This document shows positions 49,414-58,540 of a stretch of 64,000 nt of DNA, in pieces. The stretch is from NCBI RefSeq assembly GCF_038784515.1, contig NZ_CP152376.1, forward strand, positions 4,154,001 to 4,218,000. Reading direction: 5' to 3'. The notes below the pieces were generated by a model, which was not told the DNA's origin, did not search any database, and worked only from the letters and a program-made list of their open reading frames with translations. The DNA is from Rhodoferax sp. GW822-FHT02A01 (GTDB lineage Bacteria; Pseudomonadota; Gammaproteobacteria; Burkholderiales; Burkholderiaceae_C). Positions within the stretch are counted from its first letter, which is position 1; every line of letters begins with the position of its first letter. A program made the position numbers and the translations under genes.

Positions 49414-50619
49414 ATGAAGCGACTTGTCACCGATCTGATCCATCACGCCTACCAGCCACCCGGCGGTTTTGAAGCACCCCAACCCGGGGTGTTCAAGGCC
49501 TCCACGGTTATTTTTCCCAGCGTGGCGGCCATGCGCAGCCGTGAGTGGAAAGACAAGTCGGCCTATACCTACGGTTTGCACGGCACGCCCACCTCCTATC
49601 AGTTGGAAGAGCGCCTGTGCACGCTGGAGGGGGGCTTGCAGTGCCTGCTGGTTCCCAGCGGACTGGCCGCCATTGCGCTGGTCGCATTGTCGGTGCTCAG
49701 GAGCGGTGACGAAGTACTGCTGCCGGACAACGCGTATGGGCCCAACAAGTCGTTGGTCGAAGGCGAGCTGATGCACTGGGGCATTACGCACCAGTACTAC
49801 GACCCCATGGATCCGCAGGATTTGGAAGCGCAAATCTCCAGCCGTACCAAGCTGGTCTGGCTGGAGGCGGCCGGGTCTTGCACCCTGGAGTTTCCCGATC
49901 TGGTCACCATGCTGCGCATCTGCAAGCAGCGCAAGGTTCTTTCCGCACTCGACAACACCTGGGGTGCGGGCCTGGCTTTCAAGCCCTTTGACCTTCTGCC
50001 CGACGAGTCACCCGCGCTGGGGGTGGATATCTCCATACACGCGCTGACCAAATACCCCAGTGGCGGGGGCGACGTGTTGATGGGCAGTGTGATCACCCGC
50101 GATCCGGGCTTGCACATGCGCCTCAAGCTCACCCATATGCGTCTGGGCCTGGGTGTGGGAATGAACGATGTGGAAGCCATCCTGCGCTCCCTGCCCAGCA
50201 TGGCCTTGCGCTACCAAGCGCACGATGAGGCGGCACGCACGCTGGCCAAATGGGCCGATACCCAACCCGAGTTTGTGCAAGTGCTGCATCCGGCCATTCC
50301 CGGCTCGCCCGGACATCTGCATTGGAAGCGCCTGTGTGTGAATGCGGTGGGTGGTGCTGCGGGTTTGTTCAGCGTGATGCTGGACGGCCGCTTCAGCCGT
50401 GACCAGGCAGACGCGTTTTGCGATGCCTTGCGGCTCTTCAAACTTGGTTACAGCTGGGGCGGCCCCATGAGTCTGGTGGTGCCGTATGAACTGGACCATA
50501 TGCGTACCAACTGGCCAGCCCACCTGGAGAAGGGCACTTTGGTACGATTTTCAGTGGGCCTGGAAGCCGTTCAGGATCTGCAGGGCGATATTGAGCAGGC
50601 GCTGCGCGTATTGCGCTAA
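49414..50619 (+). CDS. metC: Cystathionine beta-lyase
   Basis: A 401-residue pyridoxal-phosphate enzyme of the Cys/Met metabolism family, cleaving cystathionine to homocysteine, pyruvate and ammonia. Marks: YTYGLHGTPTSYQLEERLCTLEGG, VPSGLAAIALVALSVLRSGDEVLLPDNAYGPN, DNTWGAG and the cofactor-binding Lys213 in SIHALTKYPSGGGDVLMG. The segment LFKLGYSWGGPMSLVVPYE supports MetC rather than cystathionine gamma-synthase. It follows the phosphoribosyltransferase by 20 bases, probably co-transcribed. Confidence 0.9.
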   Translation: MKRLVTDLIHHAYQPPGGFEAPQPGVFKASTVIFPSVAAMRSREWKDKSAYTYGLHGTPTSYQLEERLCTLEGGLQCLLVPSGLAAIALVALSVLRSGDEVLLPDNAYGPNKSLVEGELMHWGITHQYYDPMDPQDLEAQISSRTKLVWLEAAGSCTLEFPDLVTMLRICKQRKVLSALDNTWGAGLAFKPFDLLPDESPALGVDISIHALTKYPSGGGDVLMGSVITRDPGLHMRLKLTHMRLGLGVGMNDVEAILRSLPSMALRYQAHDEAARTLAKWADTQPEFVQVLHPAIPGSPGHLHWKRLCVNAVGGAAGLFSVMLDGRFSRDQADAFCDALRLFKLGYSWGGPMSLVVPYELDHMRTNWPAHLEKGTLVRFSVGLEAVQDLQGDIEQALRVLR

Positions 50620-50682
50620 GGGTTGACGCTCCCCGTGTTTTCCTGAGTAGGCAGGGTACTTGACTCCGGTTAATCTGGATTC

Positions 50683-51504
50683 ATGAGTTCCCTGCCAGAC
50701 TTCGAAGCACCACCACCTTACGTTCCCCCACCCCCGGAAGGACCCGTCAAGGTCATCCATGCGCTGGGCTTTTTTGCCCCCCTGGGTTGGTTGCGCTCTG
50801 GATGGCGCGACATGGTGGAACACCCTGGCATCAGCAGTTTCTACGGCGTAGCGTTCTGGCTGATGGCGGTCGTGCTGGGCGCGGTTTTCAAGTCCAGCCC
50901 TGAGTACACCATGAGCATTGCCTCAGGTTGTCTGCTGGTTGGTCCTTTTCTGGCCATGGGCCTGTATGAAGTGAGTCGCCGGCGCGAGGCTGGTATTGCC
51001 CCCGACCTGTCCTCCTCCATTACCTGCTGGGACAGCCACATCAAAAGCATGGGCCTGCTGGTGCTGGTGTTGATCGTCATGGAGCTGCTCTGGGGGCGCG
51101 CTTCGTTGGTGGTATTTGCGGTGTTCTTCAATACCGGCATGCCTTCAACAAGCAGCGTGATGCAAGCCATTTTCAATCCGGAAAACTGGGAGTTCGTGGC
51201 GGCCTATGCCATCGTAGGTGGCGCCTTTGCGATGCTGGTGTACTCCATTTCAGCGGTTTCCATCCCCATGATCCTGGACCGTGATACCGATGCCATTTCG
51301 GCGGCCATCACCAGCCTGGAAGTGATGTTCCACAACACTGCGGTGATATTGTTCTGGGGTGTTCTGATCATCGTTCTCGTCGGAGTTTCGCTGTTCATGC
51401 CCTGGGAAATCGGCCTGCTGGTGACCGGGCCGCTGCTGGGTTACGGCAGCTGGTATGCCTACCGTGGTGCGGTACGCTGGCCGCAGGATGTTACAGTCCC
51501 ATGA
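50683..51504 (+). CDS. DUF2189-family membrane protein
   Basis: A 273-residue inner-membrane protein with six or so hydrophobic spans. The N-terminus is Pro-rich (FEAPPPYVPPPPEGPVKVIHALGFFAPLGWLRSGWRDMVEHPGISSFYGVAFWLMAVVLG), and the middle has GLYEVSRRREAGIAPDLSSSITCWDSHIKSMG, the DUF2189 pattern. Function unknown; some members lie near cytochrome c oxidase genes, but none are here. Confidence 0.8.
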   Translation: MSSLPDFEAPPPYVPPPPEGPVKVIHALGFFAPLGWLRSGWRDMVEHPGISSFYGVAFWLMAVVLGAVFKSSPEYTMSIASGCLLVGPFLAMGLYEVSRRREAGIAPDLSSSITCWDSHIKSMGLLVLVLIVMELLWGRASLVVFAVFFNTGMPSTSSVMQAIFNPENWEFVAAYAIVGGAFAMLVYSISAVSIPMILDRDTDAISAAITSLEVMFHNTAVILFWGVLIIVLVGVSLFMPWEIGLLVTGPLLGYGSWYAYRGAVRWPQDVTVP

Positions 51505-51521
51505 ATTAACGAAAGCACATC

Positions 51522-51704
51522 TTGGCAACACCCAATTACGGTTACGAAAAACGCCAGAAAGAACTGGCCAAAAAGAAGAAGAAAGAAGAAAAGCTCAAAT
51601 CCAAGGCTGAGCGCAAAACGGGTGATGCATCCGGGGACGATTCCCTGCAATCGCCCGAAGACGCGGCTGGTATCCCCACACCACCTGCGGCAAATCCCAG
51701 CTGA
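51522..51704 (+). CDS. Small Lys-rich hypothetical protein
   Basis: A 60-residue protein beginning ATPNYGYEKRQKELAKKKKKEEKLKSKAERK, then an acidic/Pro tail. It starts at a TTG with a weak ribosome site (GAAAG). Similar short NYGYEKRQKELAKKKK proteins occur in other proteobacteria, so I think it is real. The basic N-terminus suggests binding to nucleic acid or ribosome; nothing more can be said. Confidence 0.6.
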   Translation: MATPNYGYEKRQKELAKKKKKEEKLKSKAERKTGDASGDDSLQSPEDAAGIPTPPAANPS

Positions 51705-51722
51705 TCCAATCGGGCACCTGCA

Positions 51723-52382
51723 CTAGCGCAGCAGCTTGCTGAGCTCCGGCCAGACGTTGCTGAGCAGTAGTGGATGCGCCTCGGCGATCGGGTGAATGCG
51801 ATCCGCCTGGAACATCTTGGCAGCGTCAGGCCCGTCCGCGACACCTTTCAGGAAGAAGGGCACCAATGCGGACTTGCTCGCCTTGGCCGCATGCACAAAC
51901 GTATCCGCAAACTGCTGGGCGTAGGCCTTCCCATAGTTGGGCGGGACTTGCATGCCCAGCAGCAGCACACGTGCGCCAGTTGCCTTGGCTGCTTGCGCCA
52001 TCGCCAGCAGGTTGTCCTGTGTGGTGGCAAGAGGAAGCCCGCGTAGGGCGTCATTGCCGCCCAGCTCAATCACCACCACGGCCGGCTTGTGTTGTGCCAG
52101 CAGTGCAGGCAGGCGGCTGCGCCCCCCCGCGGTGGTGTCGCCGCTGATGCTGGCATTGACAACGACAGCCTTGGATTTTCCCGACAACAGGCGCGCCTGT
52201 AGCAGGGCCACCCAACCCTGTCCACGCTGCAGGCCATACTCGGCACTCAGCGAGTCGCCCACCACCAGAATGGTGCGTGCTGGCGTGCCATCGACCTTTT
52301 GGGCGAATGCACTGTTTGGCCCTGCAAACATTGCCATTAACACAAGCACGCTAAAGTGACGGCGAACCAAAGAGAGCTTCAT
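51723..52382 (-). CDS. SGNH-family esterase/lysophospholipase TesA-like
   Basis: A 219-residue exported hydrolase. The signal peptide KLSLVRRHFSVLVLMAMFAGPNSAFA precedes block I VVGDSLSAEYGL (catalytic Ser), block III ELGGNDALRGLP and block V DRIHPIAEAH (Asp and His). It resembles E. coli TesA, a periplasmic thioesterase/lysophospholipase/protease I. Its start codon shares bases with the ATG of the divergent ABC ATPase gene; in E. coli tesA and ybbA are divergent neighbours too. The annotated frame extends upstream but family sequence starts here. Confidence 0.9.
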   Translation of the reverse strand: MKLSLVRRHFSVLVLMAMFAGPNSAFAQKVDGTPARTILVVGDSLSAEYGLQRGQGWVALLQARLLSGKSKAVVVNASISGDTTAGGRSRLPALLAQHKPAVVVIELGGNDALRGLPLATTQDNLLAMAQAAKATGARVLLLGMQVPPNYGKAYAQQFADTFVHAAKASKSALVPFFLKGVADGPDAAKMFQADRIHPIAEAHPLLLSNVWPELSKLLR

Positions 52383-53049
52383 GTCAGATTCCATTATTTC
52401 CGTTGACCATGTTTTCAAGGCAGTGACTGATTCCACCGGCACGCTGGAGATTTTGTCGGACATCGATTTTGCGCTGAATGCCGGCGAGACCGTGGCCATC
52501 GTCGGCGCATCCGGCTCGGGCAAGAGCACCTTGCTGTCCATCATGGCCGGACTGGATACGCCCAGCCGTGGCACGGTACGGCTGGCCGGTCAGGACCTGT
52601 TCTCCATCGATGAGGATGCACGCGCGGCAGTCCGTGCACGCAAGTTGGGGTTTGTGTTTCAAAGTTTCCAGTTGTTGGGCAGCCTGACCGCGCTGGAGAA
52701 CGTCATGCTCCCGCTGGAGCTCGATGGTCGCAAGGACGCGCGCAAGGCTGCTACGGATATGTTGGGTCGGGTCGGGCTTTCGCAACGCCTGAATTCCTAT
52801 CCCAAGGTGCTCAGTGGTGGCGAACAGCAACGCGTGGCCTTGGCCCGGGCATTCGTCATGCACCCGGCCGTGTTGTTGGCCGACGAGCCGACCGGCAGCC
52901 TGGACTTTGCCACCGGTGAAAAAATCATGGAACTGATGTTCGCCCTGAACCTGGAGCAGGGGACCACGCTGGTGTTGGTCACGCACGACCGCGGCATCGC
53001 CAACCGCTGCAGCCGCAGCATCACGATTGAGGCGGGGCGGGTGGTTTAG
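52381..53049 (+). CDS. YbbA-like ABC transporter ATPase (LolD/MacB type)
   Basis: A 222-residue ATPase of the MacB/LolD branch. Walker A is GASGSGKSTLLSIMAGLDTPSRGTV, the Q-loop is FVFQSFQLLGSLTALENVMLPLEL, the signature is LSGGEQQRVALARAFVMHP, and Walker B is VLLADEPTGSLD. In E. coli, ybbA is beside tesA and is followed by its membrane partner ybbP. No permease gene follows here, so its partner must lie elsewhere. The 3' end overlaps the HD gene by 29 bases on the other strand. Confidence 0.87.
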   Translation: MSDSIISVDHVFKAVTDSTGTLEILSDIDFALNAGETVAIVGASGSGKSTLLSIMAGLDTPSRGTVRLAGQDLFSIDEDARAAVRARKLGFVFQSFQLLGSLTALENVMLPLELDGRKDARKAATDMLGRVGLSQRLNSYPKVLSGGEQQRVALARAFVMHPAVLLADEPTGSLDFATGEKIMELMFALNLEQGTTLVLVTHDRGIANRCSRSITIEAGRVV

Positions 53050-53608
53050 AACCACGTTGTGCCGTGTCGGCATCCACCAGGGCGCGGATCTGCTGTAGCA
53101 AAGGGTGTGCGCCCATGTATTTGTTGCCATATTCCAGGTTGAAGGCGTAATCAAAGTCCGCCGGGTTGTCACCCTGGTTGTGCTGCAAGATGGTCTCCAG
53201 CTTGTCCAGGCCTTTGACAATGCGGGCCTCCGGGCTGGCGGCGTTTTCATATTCTTCCCACAAGGCCATGAAGGCGCTGGATAGTTCGTAGGGCAGGGTA
53301 CGCATCAGCGTTTGCAGGTCTGCGCGCTCCTGCGCCGATTTGTTGGGTGCCTGGTGTTGCAGTACGGCAGGTACGTCGCCATGCAAGGCTTCTCCCAGGT
53401 CGTGCAAAACACACAGCTTCAGAATCTTCAGGGCGTCCAGCTCCTTCCATTCGGATTCAAACACCATAGCCAGCAGGCACAAGCGCCAGGTATGTTCGGC
53501 AGTGCTCTCCTGTCGTCCGGTAGAAGAATAGGCACTGCGCAGCACGCTCTTGAGTCGCTCGGCCTCGCGGATGAAGGTCAGACAGCCTTGTAGATCAGAA
53601 GGGGACAT
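53021..53608 (-). CDS. HD-domain hydrolase (YfbR-like 5'-nucleotidase)
   Basis: A protein of about 195 residues with an HD phosphohydrolase fold: STAEHTWRLCLLAMVFES (first His), KLCVLHDLGEALHGDVP (His-Asp pair), and a later Asp in KGLDKLETILQHN. It resembles YfbR/HDDC2 dNMP 5'-nucleotidases. The ATG at 53608 has the family start MSPSDLQGCLTFIREAERLKSVLRSAY. Its end overlaps the ABC ATPase gene on the opposite strand by 29 bases. Confidence 0.83.
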   Translation of the reverse strand: MSPSDLQGCLTFIREAERLKSVLRSAYSSTGRQESTAEHTWRLCLLAMVFESEWKELDALKILKLCVLHDLGEALHGDVPAVLQHQAPNKSAQERADLQTLMRTLPYELSSAFMALWEEYENAASPEARIVKGLDKLETILQHNQGDNPADFDYAFNLEYGNKYMGAHPLLQQIRALVDADTAQRGSKPPAPPQS

Positions 53609-53662
53609 GGGCGAATTGTGGCACCGGGACCAAGGCCCCGACGGAGCGTCGATAATCACCCC

Positions 53663-54445
53663 ATGTCATCCCCCAAAGTTCTGTTCGGCTTCCATGCCGT
53701 GGGCGTGCGCCTGAAGACGGCCCCGCAATCCATCGTCGAGATCTATTACGAGCCTACCCGGCGCGACGCGCGCATGCGCCAGTTCCTGGAAAAGGTCGCT
53801 GAAGCAGGCGTACGCCTGATCGAGGCCGACGGCCTGCGTCTGGCCAAGTTGGCTGGCAGCCATGGCCACCAGGGTGTGGCTGCCCGCGTTCAGGAAATCA
53901 AGCAGGTGCATTCGCTGGACGAACTGCTGGAAAACCTGGACGCATCCAACGCCGATTTGCCAGTTGCCGAACGCACCCAACCTTTGATTCTGGTGCTGGA
54001 CGGCGTGACCGATCCGCATAACCTCGGCGCCTGCCTGCGGGTGGCCGATGGCGCAGGTGCGCACGCCGTGATCGCACCCAAAGACCACGCCGCCGGCATC
54101 AACGCCACGGTGGCCAAGGTCGCCAGTGGTGCAGCAGAGACGGTTCCCTACTTCATGGTGACCAACCTGGCCCGTACGCTCAATGAGCTCAAGGAACGCA
54201 ATATCTGGGTGATTGGTACCAGCGATGCGGCCACCCACACGCTGTACCAGGCAAACCTCAAAGGACCGGTGGCACTGGTGCTGGGGGCCGAAGGCGATGG
54301 CATGCGCCAGCTCACGGCCAAGACCTGCGATCAACTGGTCAGCATCCCCATGCTGGGTGCGGTGGAAAGTCTGAACGTGTCCGTGGCCAGCGGTATCTGC
54401 CTGTACGAAGCCGTGCGCCAACGCAGCGCAGCCCGCGCCGCCTAA
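53663..54445 (+). CDS. rlmB: 23S rRNA 2'-O-ribose G2251 methyltransferase RlmB
   Basis: A 260-residue SpoU/TrmH-type enzyme with a trefoil knot. The N-terminal substrate-binding part begins SPKVLFGFHAVGVRLKTAPQSIVEIYYEP. Catalytic motifs are LVLDGVTDPHNLGACLRVADGAGAHAVI, VALVLGAEGDGMRQLTAKTCD and IPMLGAVESLNVSVASGICLYEA. It is the usual RlmB size. It ends with a four-base overlap of the convergent transporter gene. Confidence 0.93.
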   Translation: MSSPKVLFGFHAVGVRLKTAPQSIVEIYYEPTRRDARMRQFLEKVAEAGVRLIEADGLRLAKLAGSHGHQGVAARVQEIKQVHSLDELLENLDASNADLPVAERTQPLILVLDGVTDPHNLGACLRVADGAGAHAVIAPKDHAAGINATVAKVASGAAETVPYFMVTNLARTLNELKERNIWVIGTSDAATHTLYQANLKGPVALVLGAEGDGMRQLTAKTCDQLVSIPMLGAVESLNVSVASGICLYEAVRQRSAARAA

Positions 54446-55038
54446 ACCCAGCCCAGGGCGCCCAGCAGGCCACCTGCGGCGAGCAGCCAGAGCAGATGGA
54501 TGCGGGTGCGCCACACCAGCAGTGTCACCACCGCGGTCAGCAGCCACAGGCGCCAACTCTCTGCGGCGCTGCCCAGCTTGCTGGAAAGTATCCAGCCGGT
54601 GGAAGCCAGCAAAGCGATCACGATGGGTGACATGCCTGCCTTGAAGGCGCGCACCGACAGCAGTTCGCGGTTGTTGTGGGCCCAGCGTGCGGCGACAAAG
54701 GTCAGGGTGGTGCTTGGCAACAGGATGCCCAGCATGGCGATGGCGGCACCCATAAAGCCCAATGGCCAAGCGGACGCACCAGCTGCCAGGCCTCCGGAGG
54801 CATTGATGCCCACGTTCCAGCCCAGTAACGCGATGAACAGCAGGTTGGGCCCGGGTGCCGCCTGGCTCAGTGCAATGCTGGAAGTGAACTGGCTATCCGT
54901 CAGCCAATGTTGCTGCTCCACCAAATAGCGGTGCATATCCGGTGCCGTGGTGATGGCACCACCAATGGCAAGCAGTGAAAGCGAGAGGAAGTGCCCCAGC
55001 AAGTGAAGCCAGTCCAGGGAGCTGAGCGTGAGGGTCAT
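54442..55038 (-). CDS. Chromate transporter, second short-chain subunit
   Basis: A 198-residue half-size CHR protein: SLSLLAIGGAITTAPDMHRYLVEQQHWLTDSQFTSSIALSQAAPGPNLLFIALLGWNVG, with five or six membrane spans. The motif GPNLLFIALLGW is typical. It follows the first half by an ATGA overlap (stop of one inside start of the other), so the pair makes a split ChrA that acts together. Many such proteins export chromate, but the true substrate is unproven. Confidence 0.85.
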   Translation of the reverse strand: MTLTLSSLDWLHLLGHFLSLSLLAIGGAITTAPDMHRYLVEQQHWLTDSQFTSSIALSQAAPGPNLLFIALLGWNVGINASGGLAAGASAWPLGFMGAAIAMLGILLPSTTLTFVAARWAHNNRELLSVRAFKAGMSPIVIALLASTGWILSSKLGSAAESWRLWLLTAVVTLLVWRTRIHLLWLLAAGGLLGALGWV

Positions 55039-55616
55039 GGCGCACCCTCTCCGCTGCTGCGTGCCTGAATGCGCAATATGGCCTGGTAGGCAATGATGCA
55101 GGCCATTCCGCCAATGCCGAGCAATACCCAGATCAGTGGCCAGCGCAGTACGGCGATTGCAACAAAGGTGAGTGCAGCCAACAGCCAGCACATCTTCTTG
55201 CCCATGGGATTGAGCTTGACTGCGGTAATGAGCTTGAGCCCGGTGGCGGTAATCAGACCTGCAGCCACTGCGCCCATGCCACGCAATGCGGCCTGCACCT
55301 GCGGCAGATCGGAAATACCGGAGAAGGCGATCACCATCGCCATCACGATCAGCAAGGGAAAGAACAGCATGCCAGCCAAAGCCAACAGTGCGCCTTGGAC
55401 GCCGAAGTAGCGGTCCCCGATCATCAGCGACAGGTTCACCACGTTGGGGCCGGGCAATATCTGCGCCACCGCCCATTCCTCAACAAACTCTTCCCGCGTA
55501 AGCCACTGTTTCTTTTCCACCAGCTCCCGCTGGACCACGGCGACCACGCCACCAAAGCCCTGCAGGGCCAGCCAGGAAAAGGACCAGAACAAATCGGATT
55601 TGGAGGCGGGGCGCAT
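55035..55616 (-). CDS. Chromate transporter, first short-chain subunit
   Basis: A 193-residue half-size CHR protein: FWSFSWLALQGFGGVVAVVQRELVEKKQWLTREEFVEEWAVAQILPGPNVVNLSLMIGDRYFGVQGALLALAGMLFFPLL. The LPGPNxVNLS motif is the hallmark of ChrA. It overlaps its partner gene by four bases. No chrB regulator gene is near. Confidence 0.86.
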   Translation of the reverse strand: MRPASKSDLFWSFSWLALQGFGGVVAVVQRELVEKKQWLTREEFVEEWAVAQILPGPNVVNLSLMIGDRYFGVQGALLALAGMLFFPLLIVMAMVIAFSGISDLPQVQAALRGMGAVAAGLITATGLKLITAVKLNPMGKKMCWLLAALTFVAIAVLRWPLIWVLLGIGGMACIIAYQAILRIQARSSGEGAP

Positions 55617-55685
55617 GGGCTTGGAGCTTACCGCAGCATGCGGCGGCCGCAGCGGCTGGACTGCAAGACCATGGCGGAATATCTG

Positions 55686-56582
55686 TTAACGGGATTCGAA
55701 CAGTGCACTGATCTGTGCGTCCTTTTCACTCCACATCTGCTGCGCCCAGGTGGCGAAAGCCTCGCGGACTGCAGGGTCACTGCCGTAGTCACCCTGCAAT
55801 AAATGCGACGGGATGGGCCGGCTCTGCACGCGCACGATGACGCGCCGCATGCCACCGCACAGAAAAGTCCAGAAGTGCGGGATGCCATCCGGATAGACGA
55901 TGGTCACGTCCAGCACGGCCTGGAACTTGTTGCCCATGGCATTCATGGCCAGTGCCACGCCGCCCGCCTTGGGCTTGAGCAGATGGCGGTAGGGTGATTG
56001 CTGGCGTGCGTGTTTGGCTGGGGTGAAGCGCGTGCCTTCCATGAAGTTGGTCACGCTGGTGGGAATCAGTGCGAACTTGGCGCAAGCGCGCCGCGTGGAC
56101 TCCTGGTCCTTGGCACGCATGTCCGGGTGTTTCTTGAGATAGGCCTCGCTATGGCGGCGCATGAACGGGAAATCCAATGCCCACCAGGCCAGCCCCATGA
56201 TGGGCACCCAGATCAGTTGCTGCTTGATGAAGAACTTGAGCAGCGGTATGCGTCGGTTCAGCAGATGCTGCAGTACAAAGATGTCCGCCGCGCACTGGTG
56301 GTTGGCATTCACCAGATACCAGTTGTGCGGGTCCAGGCCTTCTATGCCTTGCACATCCCATTCGGTCCGCTGGGTCAGCGCCATCCATCCGCTGTTGCAG
56401 GCAATCCAGTTTTCGGCAATGCCAACCAGCACGGGGTCGACTGCCAGACGTACTTGCCGGAAGGGCAACACCAGTCGGATGGCTGCAAACACCATCAGAA
56501 TGGGCACCCAGAACAGGATGTTGGCGATCAGCAGCAGCGTGGCAATCAGCCCGCGCAGCGGCGAAGGCAAGCCAAACAGCAT
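55686..56582 (-). CDS. 1-acyl-glycerol-phosphate-type acyltransferase (YihG-like)
   Basis: A 298-residue PlsC-family acyltransferase. There are two N-terminal membrane spans, then block I VNANHQCAADIFVLQHLL (NHx4D: His and Asp catalytic), IPLLKFFIKQQLIWVPIMGLAWWALDFPFMRRHSEAYL and block III NFMEGTRFTPAKH. The long form matches E. coli YihG, a lysophosphatidic acid acyltransferase involved in membrane lipid remodelling. It begins five bases after the aotP stop on the same strand, so it may be read with the transport operon. Confidence 0.86.
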   Translation of the reverse strand: MLFGLPSPLRGLIATLLLIANILFWVPILMVFAAIRLVLPFRQVRLAVDPVLVGIAENWIACNSGWMALTQRTEWDVQGIEGLDPHNWYLVNANHQCAADIFVLQHLLNRRIPLLKFFIKQQLIWVPIMGLAWWALDFPFMRRHSEAYLKKHPDMRAKDQESTRRACAKFALIPTSVTNFMEGTRFTPAKHARQQSPYRHLLKPKAGGVALAMNAMGNKFQAVLDVTIVYPDGIPHFWTFLCGGMRRVIVRVQSRPIPSHLLQGDYGSDPAVREAFATWAQQMWSEKDAQISALFESR

Positions 56583-56586
56583 AGGC

Positions 56587-57375
56587 CTACTTCAGGCTGC
56601 CAGACAGGAACTGGGCCAGTCGTTCGCTCTTGGGATTGGCCAGCACGGTGGCCGGGTTGCCTTCTTCCTCAACCAGGCCCTTGTGCAAGAAGATCAGGTG
56701 ATTGGCGACCTCGCGCGCAAAGCCCATCTCGTGCGTGACCACCACCATGGTGCGACCTTCCTGTGCCAGCGTCTTCATGACCTTGAGCACTTCGGACACC
56801 AGCTCCGGATCCAGCGCACTGGTGGGTTCGTCGAACAACATCACCTCGGGCTCCACCGCCAGTGCACGTGCAATGGCCACGCGTTGCTGCTGGCCGCCGC
56901 TCATATGGGCCGGGTAGCGGTCTTCCACGCCGCTGAGGCCCACTTTGGTGAGGTATTTGCGCGCGGTTTCCACCGCCTGGTCCTTGGGCACGCCCAGGAT
57001 GTGCACTGGCGTTTCGATGATGTTCTGCAGCACCGTCATGTGTGCCCACAGGTTGAAGTGCTGGAACACCATGGCCAGTTTGGTGCGCAAGCGCTGCAAC
57101 TGCTTGGGATCTGCAGCTTCCAGATCGCCGGATTTGCCCTTGACCAGAAGCAGCTTTTCGCCAGCGACTTCTATGCGGCCTTGGCTGGGCTTTTCCAGCA
57201 AGTTGATACAGCGCAGGAACGTGCTTTTGCCAGAGCCGGAGCTGCCAATAATGCTGATCACGTCGCCCGCATGGGCAGTCAGCGAGACGCCTTTGAGCAC
57301 CTCATTGGGGCCAAAGTTCTTGTGGATGTTCTCGACCTGGAGTTTGAGTGTGGTTGTTGTGGTCATGGTCTGCAT
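56587..57375 (-). CDS. aotP: Amino-acid ABC transporter ATPase (arginine/ornithine type)
   Basis: A 262-residue polar-amino-acid ATPase of the HisP/AotP group. Walker A is [25 protein letters not shown], the Q-loop is [18 protein letters not shown], the signature is [15 protein letters not shown], and Walker B is [15 protein letters not shown]. The start is ATG 57375 or the nearby ATG 57366. It is the last transporter gene after aotJ-aotQ-aotM and the deacylase, the order of the Pseudomonas aot cluster. Confidence 0.85.
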   Translation of the reverse strand: MQTMTTTTTLKLQVENIHKNFGPNEVLKGVSLTAHAGDVISIIGSSGSGKSTFLRCINLLEKPSQGRIEVAGEKLLLVKGKSGDLEAADPKQLQRLRTKLAMVFQHFNLWAHMTVLQNIIETPVHILGVPKDQAVETARKYLTKVGLSGVEDRYPAHMSGGQQQRVAIARALAVEPEVMLFDEPTSALDPELVSEVLKVMKTLAQEGRTMVVVTHEMGFAREVANHLIFLHKGLVEEEGNPATVLANPKSERLAQFLSGSLK

Positions 57376-57404
57376 GCTCAAGGTGTTGTCTGCGGGCAGG
57401 TAGC

Positions 57405-58535
57405 TCAGTCGCCCAGCAGAGGGCCGGTTCTGAAGGGGATGGCGCCTGCAATCTTGCCGAGCTCGCAACCGGCTGTCACATAGCGGTCCCGGATGCGGGC
57501 ATAGAGGACGCCGTCCACGCCGGCACACACTTTCTGCACGGTGCCCTCAATGGGATCAATCACTTCGGCCACCAGATCACCGGCTTTCATCAACTGGCCG
57601 GGCGTGGCGGAAAAGGTGACGACGCCCGGTCCTGTGGCGCGCAAAGTCTCGGAGCCGGCCAGCGGCGTGGGCTGGCACAGTGGGGCAGGGACTTCGGGCC
57701 GATTGCCGGTCTGCAGTACGCCGATGTGCTCCAGATAGGAAAAGATGGCCTGGGCGTCCTGTGTCGCATAGGTATAGGTCACATCTGCCTCGCCACGCAA
57801 TTCAATGGTGGTGCTGCAGCAGCCCTGTGGCAAGGGGTGATTCACACCCTGGGCCTTGAGCGCCTCGGCCATGCGCCACCAGACGCCTGACAGGCTCTCG
57901 TCAATGGGGCCTCCACCAGAATCCTTGGCCAGCAGAATGGCGCGGCTGCCCATGAAGTGGGCAATAGGCGCGAGCTGAGGCCAGCAGCTTTCTTCGCAGT
58001 AGAAATGCATCACCGCTTCGCAGTCGCAGTGCAGGTCCAGCACGATGTCGGCATCGTGCGAGAGCGTCAACAAGGTTTTGCGCATGCTCTGCAGCTCGGT
58101 CTGCGGGATCCAGGCCGCCAGGTGCTCCGACATGGCCTTGCGCACTACGCGCACATTGGCTTGCGGGTCTGCTCCCAGTTGGCCTTGAATCTGCGGTAGT
58201 ACCGCTTTAGCAAAGTCCGGGTAATGGCGATTGAAGTTTTCGGAAGTGTCCAGTTCAAACCGACCCATGGGCTTGTGGTCCACCCGTTGCGACAGGCCGA
58301 TAGGGTTGCTGACCGGCACCAGGATGATCTCCCCGGCGATTTGTCCGGCAGCTTCTGCTGCCTCCAGCATGGGACGCAGGTGATAGGCCGCGAGCATGCC
58401 CGGCAACTCTTCGGCATGCAGGCTGGCCTGGATATAGATCTTGGGGCTGGCACCGGGCGTGCCGAAGTGAAAGCTGGTCAGTGTTTTACGGCTGCCCAGG
58501 CTGGGTGACAAAAGAGCGTGGTCGGTACGTTGCAT
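57405..58535 (-). CDS. Succinylglutamate desuccinylase/aspartoacylase-family deacylase
   Basis: A 376-residue zinc carboxypeptidase-like (M14) deacylase. Likely zinc ligands lie in [21 protein letters not shown] (His and Glu) and [18 protein letters not shown] (His). The C-terminal part has the beta domain typical of AstE/ASPA. These proteins remove acyl groups from amino acids. It lies inside the arginine-type transport operon between the second permease and the ATPase, at the position of PA0891 in P. aeruginosa, so it may act on an imported N-acyl amino acid. The substrate is not known. Confidence 0.8.
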   Translation of the reverse strand: MQRTDHALLSPSLGSRKTLTSFHFGTPGASPKIYIQASLHAEELPGMLAAYHLRPMLEAAEAAGQIAGEIILVPVSNPIGLSQRVDHKPMGRFELDTSENFNRHYPDFAKAVLPQIQGQLGADPQANVRVVRKAMSEHLAAWIPQTELQSMRKTLLTLSHDADIVLDLHCDCEAVMHFYCEESCWPQLAPIAHFMGSRAILLAKDSGGGPIDESLSGVWWRMAEALKAQGVNHPLPQGCCSTTIELRGEADVTYTYATQDAQAIFSYLEHIGVLQTGNRPEVPAPLCQPTPLAGSETLRATGPGVVTFSATPGQLMKAGDLVAEVIDPIEGTVQKVCAGVDGVLYARIRDRYVTAGCELGKIAGAIPFRTGPLLGD

Positions 58536-58540
58536 GGAAT

